A stretch of DNA of 64,000 bases from Gammaproteobacteria bacterium (lineage in GTDB: Bacteria; Pseudomonadota; Gammaproteobacteria; Xanthomonadales; Wenzhouxiangellaceae): contig JAJFKX010000019.1 of the NCBI GenBank assembly GCA_021772985.1, positions 372,001-436,000 of the forward strand, written 5' to 3'. The position numbers and the translations under genes were made by a program. Positions 33,895-42,385 of the stretch are shown one piece after another. The notes under the pieces are model-generated. The model ran no database searches and was not told where the DNA came from. It saw only the letters and a program-made list of their open reading frames with translations. Within the stretch, counting starts at the first letter, position 1; every line of letters begins with the position of its first letter.

Positions 33895-35748
33895 TTAGTT
33901 TTCAAATCCATCCGCCATGAATTGTTCACCCAGTTCCGGTACCAGAATATCCAGGGTTGTGGTATCCGGTGAGGAGATATCACCAAGACGGATAGTTGCT
34001 TGTCCGTCAATCGGCGGACCAGCAATGAATGTAATGGTGTAAGCGTTACCCCAAGGCATTTCATCACCGCTGCCGGCCTGAATACTGAAGTTGGCACCTG
34101 CGCCCTGTGTCCAATCATTCGCTGCATCGTGATCCACATCATGGAATGTGGTGTTGTTCATTCTGCCGGCAGGCACATTTAAGGCCAGCTCAGATATACC
34201 TGCAGGAGCATCAAAGTTTTCCAACATATAAGTCCAACGGAACTGACCGCCCCCAAGATCTACACTTTTCACAGCCAATTTGAAATGTCCATTCCTTCCA
34301 GGGTCAGCAAATAGTGCACTCTGACTGCCGGTATTGGGGTTGGTAGATGGTGGTACCCATAGGTCAATTACAGGACCTACTACAAAGGTGCCTAAACCAT
34401 AAGTCCAACCATTACCACCGCCTGGGTTATTCGGTGTTATCGGACGGTAACCCATGGAATTAAAAATATCCACATCATCCCGAATTACATAATGAGATTG
34501 GAATAAATACTGTGCACCTGGTGTTTGCAGGTCTTCACGTAGCACCTGCATACGGTTTTCACCCGGGCCACTGGAGAAGTTGTCCTGTACACCGTTGCCA
34601 TCCTGGTCAAAAAATGAACCGGTACTAACAAATACACCGGTTGTAGGATTGACTTCATCCCGCGGGCCGACATCCCGATCCGAGTCATTATTACCTACGC
34701 CATAAACGTCACCACAACCAGGCCAGAGAACCTGATTGTCACTACAGTTAATGGTGCAACTGGAGTTAATCGTCAAAAAAGCATGCTTGATGCCAGAACG
34801 ACCGATTTGCTCAATCACACCGTCAGTCACGCGATATATATTCCAGATCAGATATGGATGCTGGTCAGTATCATAGGGTGGAAAGAAACCTTGGAATTTT
34901 TGTTGCCAGGGTACATCCGCACCATCCAGACCAACCAGACTGCGCAAGCTGCTGCTGGGAGCAATCAACTCGAAAGTGCCACCTGAATTGGTAACCGTAC
35001 CAACATCTGATACTGAACCCATATTGGTCAAACCCACATCAGCAATAAAGCCTTCAGTTGGCCATTTGGGTCGCTCTGCACAAGTACTTCCACGGGTCTC
35101 CAATGCAGCGCCGGCTGGAATATTAAGATTCAAATCTAAAGCCAGTTCACCGATGAACTGATCAGTCAGTTCGGGACGACCTAAGCGAATAGCCAAAGCC
35201 TCTGAAATACGGATGTCCATCCGTTCCATAACCAGCTGTTCACGTTCCTGAGCGACGTAAACATGGATATTGGTCGCATAAAACAGCGTGTTACCGGCAC
35301 TATCCACCAATTCAAATGAATCAAACTCAAAACCACCAACTGGTTTGATCTGCATTTGTGACCAGCTTACTTCAGTGCCCTGACTGCTGATGGTAAATCC
35401 CTGATCAAGGGTTAATACACCGTCAATAAAACCGCCAAAATTGCCGGCTGGACTGTGAAAACTGATACTGCCCAGATTTTGTACCGGCACCAGATAATGG
35501 GTACTGGCGGGAGCACGCTGTCCTGCGCGTAAAGATAAATTCCAATCGGTAAAAATGTCGTCCTGAAACTTCATTTCCACTTCACCGCCCCAGGCTGACC
35601 AAATCTCAGTCGGATTGGCGATGCTGGTGCGATCAACAATACTCTGCGCTAACGCAGACCATGACATTAGCAGGAAGCCGCACAGTGTCAAAATCCTGCC
35701 CAAAAAAACACCGGTTTTCTGATTACTTATCATAGTGTCGTCCATCAT
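33895..35748 (-). CDS. Secreted protein of unknown function ending in a DGFE tail
   Basis: 617 residues (or 612 from a second ATG at 35733). A signal peptide is visible, ending SWSALAQ near residue 35. The rest is beta-rich and has no domain I recognise; it includes paired Cys (STCAERP, SSCTINCSDN), a calcium-type DQDGNGVQDN segment and the aromatic HYVIRDDVDIF region. The protein ends EQFMADGFEN, the same terminal motif as other exported proteins in this window. It is monocistronic and convergent with the lipoprotein gene. Likely extracellular or surface-located. Confidence 0.8.
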   Translation of the reverse strand: MMDDTMISNQKTGVFLGRILTLCGFLLMSWSALAQSIVDRTSIANPTEIWSAWGGEVEMKFQDDIFTDWNLSLRAGQRAPASTHYLVPVQNLGSISFHSPAGNFGGFIDGVLTLDQGFTISSQGTEVSWSQMQIKPVGGFEFDSFELVDSAGNTLFYATNIHVYVAQEREQLVMERMDIRISEALAIRLGRPELTDQFIGELALDLNLNIPAGAALETRGSTCAERPKWPTEGFIADVGLTNMGSVSDVGTVTNSGGTFELIAPSSSLRSLVGLDGADVPWQQKFQGFFPPYDTDQHPYLIWNIYRVTDGVIEQIGRSGIKHAFLTINSSCTINCSDNQVLWPGCGDVYGVGNNDSDRDVGPRDEVNPTTGVFVSTGSFFDQDGNGVQDNFSSGPGENRMQVLREDLQTPGAQYLFQSHYVIRDDVDIFNSMGYRPITPNNPGGGNGWTYGLGTFVVGPVIDLWVPPSTNPNTGSQSALFADPGRNGHFKLAVKSVDLGGGQFRWTYMLENFDAPAGISELALNVPAGRMNNTTFHDVDHDAANDWTQGAGANFSIQAGSGDEMPWGNAYTITFIAGPPIDGQATIRLGDISSPDTTTLDILVPELGEQFMADGFEN

Positions 35749-35827
35749 TAAGTATTTGAATTTAAACGAAAATAAATTGAAAGTGACTAGCCGCTAGCAA
35801 TTGCAATTTACTCCTAACTGATCGTTA

Positions 35828-35855
35828 ACCATATATTATACCCATGAACAGTCAA
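35828..35855 (-). promoter_or_regulatory. Candidate promoter of the 617-residue secreted protein
   Basis: On the minus strand TTGACT (35855-35850), a 16-base spacer and TATGGT (35833-35828), giving a leader of about 70 bases. A TATAAT inside the spacer is badly spaced from any -35. Plausible but not strong. Confidence 0.35.
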
Positions 35856-35887
35856 AAACCTGTAATTTCATTGATACAGCTGGTTAC

Positions 35888-37045
35888 CTAATCGTTCAGG
35901 AGCTGCTGGCAGATATCGTAATACATACTGTGCAACAGCTCCAGATCAGCCACCCTGACATGTTCATCCAGCTGATGAATGGTTTGGTTGACCAACCCCA
36001 GCTCGACCACCTCTACCCCTTTGGCTGCAAAGAAGCGTCCATCTGACGTTCCACCACCAGTATCACAAACCGGGCTAAGGCCGGTAACTGTTTTAACAGC
36101 ATTTTGCACACCGTCCAGCAACGCACCGTTGGTTGTGATAAACGGCAAACCACTGACCCGCCAATCCAGCTCATACCGGCCACAATTGCTCGCTTCGAGT
36201 AAGCCGATAACCTGGTTTTGCAATGCCTCTGCTGAACTGACCGGGCTGTTACGGATATTGAATTGGGCAGACACTGCTCCAGGGGTGACATTGGTTGCTC
36301 CAGTGCCTGCCTGCAGATTGGAAAAATGCAACAAAGTAGCCGGAAAATGCTCATCGCCGGCATCAAACTCGTGATCGGCTATCATCTGTAGTGCTGTAGC
36401 AAAACGATGGATCGGGTTGTCATGCTTATCAGCATAGGCGGTGTGCCCCTGTATGCCATAGCAACGAATTTCTCCATGAATTGAACCACGCCTGCCAATA
36501 CGAATGTTATCGCCCAACTGATGCAGGCTGGAAGGCTCACCAACCAGACAATAATCCGGCAGCAGTCGATTGGTGATCAATTTCGGCAACACCGCACGTA
36601 CACCGTGCTCCGCCAGCCCTTCCTCATCGCTGGTCAACAACAGCGATACCCTTCCCACATGGGCCGGATGATGCTTCACAAAGGCTGCCAAAGCAGTCAA
36701 CATCGCTGCAACTGCGCCCTTCATATCAGCCGCGCCACGCCCGTACAGGTTTCCCTGTGTTTCTGTAGCAATAAACGGCGGGCAACTCCATTCAGATTCC
36801 GGCCCGGATGGAACCACATCGGTATGCCCGAGAAACAACAAATGTGGTGTGCCGTGGCCGTGTGAATACAATGTGTTTGTCACATCGGCTTGTGAATAAT
36901 CACTTGCAGTAAAACCGGCGGCACTCAAATTAGATTCAATAAACGGCTGACAACCGGCATCCACAGGGGTCACTGAACGCCGCTCGATCAGTGCTTTGGC
37001 CAATTCCAATGTGGACATCGGCAGCCAATCATCAATAGCTTGCAT
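35888..37045 (-). CDS. dapE: Succinyl-diaminopimelate desuccinylase
   Basis: 385 residues, or 376 if translation begins at MSTLELAKALIERRS (ATG at 37018), which matches the usual family start better. It is a dinuclear zinc M20-type amidase of lysine and peptidoglycan precursor synthesis. Metal and catalytic residues are seen in LFLGHTDVVP, GRGAADMKGA, LTSDEEG, LVGEPSS and the C-terminal VNQTIHQLDE. Internal RRGSIHGEIRCYGIQGHTAY (18 or so residues) is typical. It is divergent from the transsulfuration gene, and no other dap gene is adjacent. Confidence 0.94.
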   Translation of the reverse strand: MQAIDDWLPMSTLELAKALIERRSVTPVDAGCQPFIESNLSAAGFTASDYSQADVTNTLYSHGHGTPHLLFLGHTDVVPSGPESEWSCPPFIATETQGNLYGRGAADMKGAVAAMLTALAAFVKHHPAHVGRVSLLLTSDEEGLAEHGVRAVLPKLITNRLLPDYCLVGEPSSLHQLGDNIRIGRRGSIHGEIRCYGIQGHTAYADKHDNPIHRFATALQMIADHEFDAGDEHFPATLLHFSNLQAGTGATNVTPGAVSAQFNIRNSPVSSAEALQNQVIGLLEASNCGRYELDWRVSGLPFITTNGALLDGVQNAVKTVTGLSPVCDTGGGTSDGRFFAAKGVEVVELGLVNQTIHQLDEHVRVADLELLHSMYYDICQQLLND

Positions 37046-37264
37046 TGCTCACCAACCTGTTACTGCAGAACCTGCACAACAGGTACTGCCTGATTTTTGC
37101 CTGGCCAGAATGCCGCCGCTGCCTGTGCACAGCTCTGACATGAACACCAGACAGCACGCCAACCTGAACCGATTCGCGACGAATACTGACCAAAATATGG
37201 GTCCTGGGTATGAATACGAATAGCCATGCCGAGTATAATGCCGGATTCGTGAACCCAGACCAAC

Positions 37265-38437
37265 ATGTATTTGAATATGAACAGTGATAAGCAACTTCAA
37301 CTCGCCACACGGGTGATCCACGCAGGCCAGTCACCCGATCCCTCCACCGGTGCGATTATGCCGCCTATTTACGCCACCAGTACCTATGTGCAAAAAAGCC
37401 CGGGCGATCACCAGGGGTTTGAATACTCGCGTTCGCACAATCCCACCCGGTTTGCATTTGAACGTTGTATCGCTGACCTTGAAGATGGGGTTCGTGGCTT
37501 TGCCTTTGCTTCCGGGATGGCGGCTACCGGTACCATTCTCGAATTACTCGATAGTGGCAGCCATGTACTGGCTATGGATGATCTGTACGGCGGCAGCTAC
37601 CGGTTATTTGAGCAGGTTCGTCGGCGCAGCAGCAATCTGGATTTCAGTTTTGTCCCACTGCATCAAGCAGGTGTACTGGAAGCTTCCTGGCGCGAACATA
37701 CCCGTATGCTGTGGATTGAAACCCCAACCAACCCAATGCTGACCCTGGTGGATATTCAACAGGCAGCAGCTTTTGCGCATAGCAAGGGCGCGCTGGTGGT
37801 GGTCGATAACACCTTCGTCACCCCGATGATTCAACAACCACTCAATCTGGGTGCCGATATTGTCATGCATTCCGCCACCAAATACTTAAATGGTCATTCA
37901 GATATGGTTGGCGGTGTTGCGGTAACCAAAACGGCGGAACTGGGTGAACAAATGGCTTTTCTGCAAAACTCCATCGGTGGGGTGCTGGGTCCATTCGATA
38001 GCTTTCTGGCATTGCGCGGGCTGAAAACCCTATCATTAAGGATGCGCGCGCACAATCATAACAGCCAGATTATTGCTGAACGCCTGCAACAACATCCACG
38101 GGTAACAAAAGTGATCTATCCAGGGCTGACGGACTACCCACAAAGGGACCTATGTCAACGCCAGATGCAGGGTATGGGAGGCGGCATGGTCAGTTTTGTG
38201 CTGGACGGCGACCTGGATGCCACCCGCAAAGTGTTGGAAAACTTTTCGTTGTTCTCGTTGGCAGAAAGCCTGGGCGGCGTTGAAAGCCTGGTTAATCACC
38301 CTGCTATCATGACCCATGCCTCGGTACCCAAAGACCGTCGTGATCAACTCGGCATTACTGATAACCTGATTCGACTATCGGTTGGCGTCGAAGACGTCGA
38401 AGATTTGTGGGCGGATATTGAAACCGCGCTGGCCTAA
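37265..38437 (+). CDS. Cys/Met metabolism PLP enzyme (cystathionine gamma-lyase or gamma-synthase type)
   Basis: 390 residues (386 from an alternative ATG at 37277). PLP-lysine is in IVMHSATKYLNGHSDMVGG; FEYSRSHNPTR, AFASGMAA and IETPTNPM are standard transsulfuration motifs. Sequence alone does not separate cystathionine gamma-lyase, gamma-synthase and methionine gamma-lyase. A cystathionine beta-synthase gene at 44631-46010 makes the reverse transsulfuration route (homocysteine to cysteine) likely, so gamma-lyase is my preferred reading. It begins divergently from dapE in a 219-base spacer with no other recognisable element. Confidence 0.88.
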   Translation: MYLNMNSDKQLQLATRVIHAGQSPDPSTGAIMPPIYATSTYVQKSPGDHQGFEYSRSHNPTRFAFERCIADLEDGVRGFAFASGMAATGTILELLDSGSHVLAMDDLYGGSYRLFEQVRRRSSNLDFSFVPLHQAGVLEASWREHTRMLWIETPTNPMLTLVDIQQAAAFAHSKGALVVVDNTFVTPMIQQPLNLGADIVMHSATKYLNGHSDMVGGVAVTKTAELGEQMAFLQNSIGGVLGPFDSFLALRGLKTLSLRMRAHNHNSQIIAERLQQHPRVTKVIYPGLTDYPQRDLCQRQMQGMGGGMVSFVLDGDLDATRKVLENFSLFSLAESLGGVESLVNHPAIMTHASVPKDRRDQLGITDNLIRLSVGVEDVEDLWADIETALA

Positions 38438-38494
38438 GGGGTACTGGAAATTGAGTAAATTGTTCCCAATAAAAAAAACCGGCAGGGTGAGCCA

Positions 38495-38514
38495 CCGTCA
38501 GGTCTTACTGACGG
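38495..38514 (+). promoter_or_regulatory. Hairpin in the leader of the methyltransferase gene
   Basis: CCGTCAG and CTGACGG flank GTCTTA, 13 bases before the ATG at 38528. No U-tract follows, so it is not a simple terminator. It could hide or shape the ribosome-binding region. Confidence 0.35.
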
Positions 38515-38527
38515 ATAAGCCAAGCGG

Positions 38528-39322
38528 ATGACCAAAGACGAATACATTAAGCAGGTTCAAGCTTTCGGGCAGACTGATGATAACTACCTGGAGTGGCATG
38601 CTGATCGCTTTCTGATCACCAAAGCCATAGTTGACAATCGTTTGAGACTTCAAGCAGCTCGCGCAATATTCGATATCGGAGCGCATTGGCTGCACCAGGC
38701 CTATTTGTACGGCGTGGATGGCCATCAGGTAATAGCTACCGACGTGGGCGGTGTGCTGGCAGTGCAATCGGTCCAGGCACTGGCACGGGAGAACGGAATT
38801 CAAATCCAGCAATCTGCAGGTTTTGACCGGCAAGGTGCTTTTGCTGATGTGGCTGATAACAGTATCGATATCGTTCTGTTTACCGAGATTCTGGAGCACA
38901 TCACTTTTAACCCGGTGGAACTTTGGCAAGAGATTCATCGTTTAATGAAACCTGATGCAGTAATCGTCATTACCACGCCAAATTATTACTTTTGGCAATC
39001 ACGTGCCTGGGCATTTTCACGTTTTATAAAACGTATGGGCGGCGGCATTCCGGTAGCAGACATTATTAAGCAGGTCACCTATGGCCACCATTGGAAGGAA
39101 TACTCGGCAAGAGAAATTGTGCGTTACTTTGAGTTGCTACCGATACCTCTTTACGTCGATCACGCCGAGTATCTGTCATTTAATACCGCCCATCGGCTAC
39201 GCGTTCCCAAATGGACAACTAGCTTATTTCATAAACTGGAAAAACAGCTGCCAATTTTAAGGGATTCCATTTATCTGGAAGTACGCAGATGCATGCCCCA
39301 CAATAAATCAACAAGCCAGTAA
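38528..39322 (+). CDS. Class I SAM-dependent methyltransferase, substrate unknown
   Basis: 264 residues. Rossmann-type features are the glycine loop AIFDIGAHWLHQ (a degenerate motif I), VIATDVGG, the post-I acidic turn and FTEILEHITFNP followed by LWQEIHRLMKPDAVIVITTP, typical of methyltransferase type 11/23 domains. The C-terminal half (HHWKEYSAREIVRYFELL) resembles bacterial methyltransferases found in polysaccharide or lipid modification clusters. Its 3' end overlaps the converging chorismatase gene by 15 bases. The substrate cannot be deduced. Confidence 0.8.
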   Translation: MTKDEYIKQVQAFGQTDDNYLEWHADRFLITKAIVDNRLRLQAARAIFDIGAHWLHQAYLYGVDGHQVIATDVGGVLAVQSVQALARENGIQIQQSAGFDRQGAFADVADNSIDIVLFTEILEHITFNPVELWQEIHRLMKPDAVIVITTPNYYFWQSRAWAFSRFIKRMGGGIPVADIIKQVTYGHHWKEYSAREIVRYFELLPIPLYVDHAEYLSFNTAHRLRVPKWTTSLFHKLEKQLPILRDSIYLEVRRCMPHNKSTSQ

Positions 39323-40264
39323 GAAACCATCCAATTCAACCATCAAATCCCGGCGACATATTTCACCAGCCAGTGGTAGCAGATGGTGTTGATCAAAACC
39401 GGATTCCAGCAGTTTTTCGCGAACCAGTTGCCAATCAGACGGATTGCGCAAATACACTCGCAAGCAGGGCAGCTGCGAATCGATTTTTGCGCATCGACTG
39501 CCGCTGACTTCCAACAGCGTATTAAGGTTAATCAACATTTCACTGGTTTGCGATACTGTATCCAGCGGGTGACTGGTCGCATGCCCTACTACACTGGCCG
39601 TACCTGAAATCAACAGCAAACCATGCTCAGCATCCAATGTTGCGCGCGAGAAGTTGGGACTGGAAGGTCCGTAATCACGCGGATATTCCCAGGCACTTGT
39701 TTGGCGTGGGTTTTCAATATTCTGCCCAGTGTTATTACTGGTAACCCAATACATCACCAAATTGGCATCCGGATCCGGAATACCAATAGCAGTCGCCGAT
39801 GGCAATGGGTTCTGATAGCCTGCTTTCATTAAAGTGTGCGCGCGTCCCAAACAAAACTGCCGATAACGCTCATCATCTCCACCACCGTCATTGATACCAG
39901 GTAAATAGTGCCAGGTTTTGAGCAGATGCGGATGGTCCAGTTGCAATGAATATAAAACTTGTTGCCACGCATATGCAGTTGCCTGGGCAAAGCTGTCAAA
40001 TTCGGCAGGATCCAATTGCAACCAAAACATTGAATAGCCATTTGACTGATGCTGTTGAATAGTGCCGCCCGAAATCTGAATAGGTGTTATGCTGACAGCA
40101 TCCTGCACGCACCACAGTTCATCAATTTCTGGCCCCTCCAACACCTGCAAAGGAAGGCTCCACGGTTTTCTATGTGGTGTACTGCGACATTTGATACGCG
40201 CCAGCTCGTACAAGCCGTCAGGCACCACTTGTCCCGGCAAACAATTGATAATTTGCAGCGACAT
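39308..40264 (-). CDS. Chorismatase (XanB2/FkbO/Hyg5 family)
   Basis: 318 residues from the ATG at 40264 (MSLQIINCLPGQ), which overlaps the stop of a small upstream ORF as TGATG. The family is identified by HLLKTWHYLPGINDG, DERYRQFCLGRAHTL, NPRQTSAWEYPRDYGP, NFSRATL and LLISGTASVVGHATSH. Members split chorismate to a hydroxybenzoate (3- or 4-HBA) or a dihydroxycyclohexadiene acid plus pyruvate. In Xanthomonas XanB2 feeds 3-HBA to xanthomonadin and 4-HBA to ubiquinone. The subtype cannot be settled here. No aryl polyene cluster is visible in the window; the ETF genes lie upstream on the same strand. Confidence 0.88.
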   Translation of the reverse strand: MSLQIINCLPGQVVPDGLYELARIKCRSTPHRKPWSLPLQVLEGPEIDELWCVQDAVSITPIQISGGTIQQHQSNGYSMFWLQLDPAEFDSFAQATAYAWQQVLYSLQLDHPHLLKTWHYLPGINDGGGDDERYRQFCLGRAHTLMKAGYQNPLPSATAIGIPDPDANLVMYWVTSNNTGQNIENPRQTSAWEYPRDYGPSSPNFSRATLDAEHGLLLISGTASVVGHATSHPLDTVSQTSEMLINLNTLLEVSGSRCAKIDSQLPCLRVYLRNPSDWQLVREKLLESGFDQHHLLPLAGEICRRDLMVELDGFLLAC

Positions 40265-40431
40265 CAATCTGATAATTGAGGCAGATCGCGAAATAATTTC
40301 AACGCTTCAGGGTTGGTTACTGACCAATCATGCAGCTTCAATTTATATCGACGATTGAAATCTTCCCGAAAAACAGAGATATTGGCTTTCGCGACTGACT
40401 GTTGACCGGGCCGCCATAAGATTTCAGTCAT
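40264..40431 (-). CDS. 55-residue ORF resembling the N-terminus of acetoacetyl-CoA synthetase
   Basis: The frame starts at the ATG at 40431 and ends at TGA 40264-40266, sharing bases with the chorismatase start. It reads MTEILWRPGQQSVAKANISV, continues to LKLHDWSVTNPEALKLFRD and then stops. The pattern W-x-P-x(5)-A-x-A-N-[IM]-x-x-F ... WSVxNPEA matches the N-terminal segment of acetoacetyl-CoA synthetase-type acyl-CoA ligases, which are normally over 600 residues. It may be a decayed ligase, with the rest deleted, or a short protein kept for its own function or for coupling chorismatase translation. It sits 36 bases after etfA. Confidence 0.5.
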   Translation of the reverse strand: MTEILWRPGQQSVAKANISVFREDFNRRYKLKLHDWSVTNPEALKLFRDLPQLSD

Positions 40432-40467
40432 CTCTGATTAACCTGTGTAATTCAGCAGCAATCAGCA

Positions 40468-41406
40468 CTAAGAAAGTGCTTGCTCAAGTTCCGGGATAAC
40501 CTGAAATAAATCACCCACCAGGCCAATATCCGCGATCTCAAATATTGGCGCATCAGCATCTTTATTAACCGCAATAATTGTGCCGGCATCTTTTATTCCC
40601 GTGACATGCTGGATCGCGCCCGAAATACCAAATGCAAAATACAGTTCTGGTGAAATGATTTTTCCGGTTTGGCCCACTTGCATATCATTCGGCACATAAC
40701 CCGCATCAACCGCAGCTCGTGATGCTCCAACGCCTGCCTTAAGCTTTCTGGCCAAAGCGTAGATCATTTCAAAATTTTCTGCACTGCCCAGCGCCCGGCC
40801 ACCAGATATAACGATATTGGCTGTTTGCAGATCTGGTCGATCACCTGCTTCCGTCCGCAATTCAACAAAACGGGTATGCGCTGGACGGTCTGACTGTGGC
40901 GCTGATTGCTCAATCGTGGCGCTACCACCTTCACCCGCGGCCGCCCATGATGCTGTCCGCACAGTGGCCACAACCAGGCTATCAGCAGGCACCGTTACAT
41001 CCACAATGGCGTTGCCGGCATATACCGGGCGTTTAAAGCTGCGTGCTGAGTTCACTGCCATAATATCGCTGACCTGGTTAACCCCAAGCAACGCGGCTGC
41101 TCGTGGCAGCACGTCTTTACCGAACATAGTTGATGGGGCTAATACATAACCATAACCATCGGCTTGAGCGGCCAGCTCAGGCGCAATTTGTGCAGCCAGT
41201 GGGTGGCTAAAGTCCTGATGGTCGATTTGCAGCACTTTGCTGACGTCAGCAAGCCCGGCTGCCTGCTTTGCAACGGCTTGACCATCGTTACTGAATATTG
41301 CCAGGTGAACTTCACCGCCTATTGCTTTAGCACAAGTAACACATTTAGCCGTAGCCTGATTCAATTGACCGTTGGCGTGTTCGGCAAGGATTAAAATTTT
41401 ACTCAT
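40468..41406 (-). CDS. etfA: Electron transfer flavoprotein, alpha subunit
   Basis: 312 residues from the ATG at 41406 (MSKILILAEHANGQ), placed 7 bases after AAGGA; longer frames overlap etfB. The C-terminal FAD domain has IVISGGRALGS, VGASRAAVDAGYVP, QVGQTGKIISPELY and GISGAIQH, all diagnostic. With EtfB it carries electrons from acyl-CoA and other flavin dehydrogenases to ETF-ubiquinone oxidoreductase. It is 10 bases downstream of etfB. Confidence 0.95.
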   Translation of the reverse strand: MSKILILAEHANGQLNQATAKCVTCAKAIGGEVHLAIFSNDGQAVAKQAAGLADVSKVLQIDHQDFSHPLAAQIAPELAAQADGYGYVLAPSTMFGKDVLPRAAALLGVNQVSDIMAVNSARSFKRPVYAGNAIVDVTVPADSLVVATVRTASWAAAGEGGSATIEQSAPQSDRPAHTRFVELRTEAGDRPDLQTANIVISGGRALGSAENFEMIYALARKLKAGVGASRAAVDAGYVPNDMQVGQTGKIISPELYFAFGISGAIQHVTGIKDAGTIIAVNKDADAPIFEIADIGLVGDLFQVIPELEQALS

Positions 41407-41416
41407 CATGTTTTCC

Positions 41417-42163
41417 TTACAACAGTCCACGGTTTTTTAATTCGCCGACTAGACCGGCCACATCATCGACCATAATGCCTTTACTGCGTTGCGCTGGAGG
41501 ACTCCACTGGCCTATTTGCAAATTGGTATCGTCATGGCTGGTCAATTCACCAAGCGCTACTACATCCAATGGTTTTTTCTTGGCTTTCATAATATCCGGC
41601 AACTTCACAAACCGAGGCGTATTCAAACGCAGGTCAGTGGTAACAACCGCAGGCAGATCAATATCCAGAACCTCCAGGCCGGCATCAACTTCGCGGGTAA
41701 CCAGCGCACTGTTGCCGTTTATTACAATTTCGGCAGCATTGGTCGCCTGAGGGCGTCCCCACAATGCAGCCAGCATTTGGCCGGTCTGATTATTGTCATC
41801 ATCAATTGCCTGTTTACCCAACAGCACCAAGCCAGGTTGCTGCTGCTCGATCAGTGCCAAAAACGCACGGGCTGCCGATAACGGCTGCAATGTTTTATCA
41901 GTATCAATCTGAATGGCACGATCTGCTCCCATCGCCAACCCGGTGCGGAGTTGCTGTTGGCACTCATTACCGCCCGCAGAAACCACCACAACTTCATCTG
42001 CAGTACCGGCTTCGCGCATTTGCAAAGCTTCTTCCAGGGCAATTTCATCGAATGGATTAATGCTCATTTTCACACCACCGGTATCCACACCTGAACCATC
42101 AGGGCGCACCTTGACGCGAACGTTGTAATCCACCACGCGTTTAATAAACACGAGTACTTTCAT
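41417..42163 (-). CDS. etfB: Electron transfer flavoprotein, beta subunit
   Basis: 248 residues beginning MKVLVFIKRVVDYNVRVKV. The signature NPFDEIALEEALQMREAG and the AMP-binding GMGADRAIQID-like segment AMGADRAIQI are present, as is the leucine-loop region LNTPRFVKLPDIMKAKKKPL. It forms the heterodimer with EtfA. The promoter is presumably in the 222-base gap toward ETF-QO, which contains a 7-base inverted repeat (42248-42263). Confidence 0.95.
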   Translation of the reverse strand: MKVLVFIKRVVDYNVRVKVRPDGSGVDTGGVKMSINPFDEIALEEALQMREAGTADEVVVVSAGGNECQQQLRTGLAMGADRAIQIDTDKTLQPLSAARAFLALIEQQQPGLVLLGKQAIDDDNNQTGQMLAALWGRPQATNAAEIVINGNSALVTREVDAGLEVLDIDLPAVVTTDLRLNTPRFVKLPDIMKAKKKPLDVVALGELTSHDDTNLQIGQWSPPAQRSKGIMVDDVAGLVGELKNRGLL

Positions 42164-42247
42164 GTTGTTTCCTTAAAGTTCAATCGGTTGTCAGCTTTAC
42201 CCAAAGATGGCCACTTTCCCGGATATTACAAGTTTATCTGTAGAGGA

Positions 42248-42263
42248 TTATGCACCTGCATAA
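42248..42263. promoter_or_regulatory. Inverted repeat upstream of etfB
   Basis: TTATGCA and TGCATAA separated by CC form a 16-base dyad 85 bases upstream of the etfB start, in a 222-base gap otherwise empty. Possible operator. Confidence 0.35.
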
Positions 42264-42385
42264 GCTGGAAAAGCTGCACTCTACTGTGCTCATTTTAGCC
42301 GCGATTTCGGCGCTAGCGAAGTATCTTTCGAGAATAAGCTTAAAGTATCGACGCTGTTACCCATTAAACGCTGCATAGCGCCAAC

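Noticed and set aside
37032-37334. Three overlapping open frames on the minus strand upstream of dapE
   Set aside because: None has a ribosome-binding site or family resemblance, and they run into the transsulfuration gene on the other strand. I treat the dapE-transsulfuration spacer as regulatory or empty.
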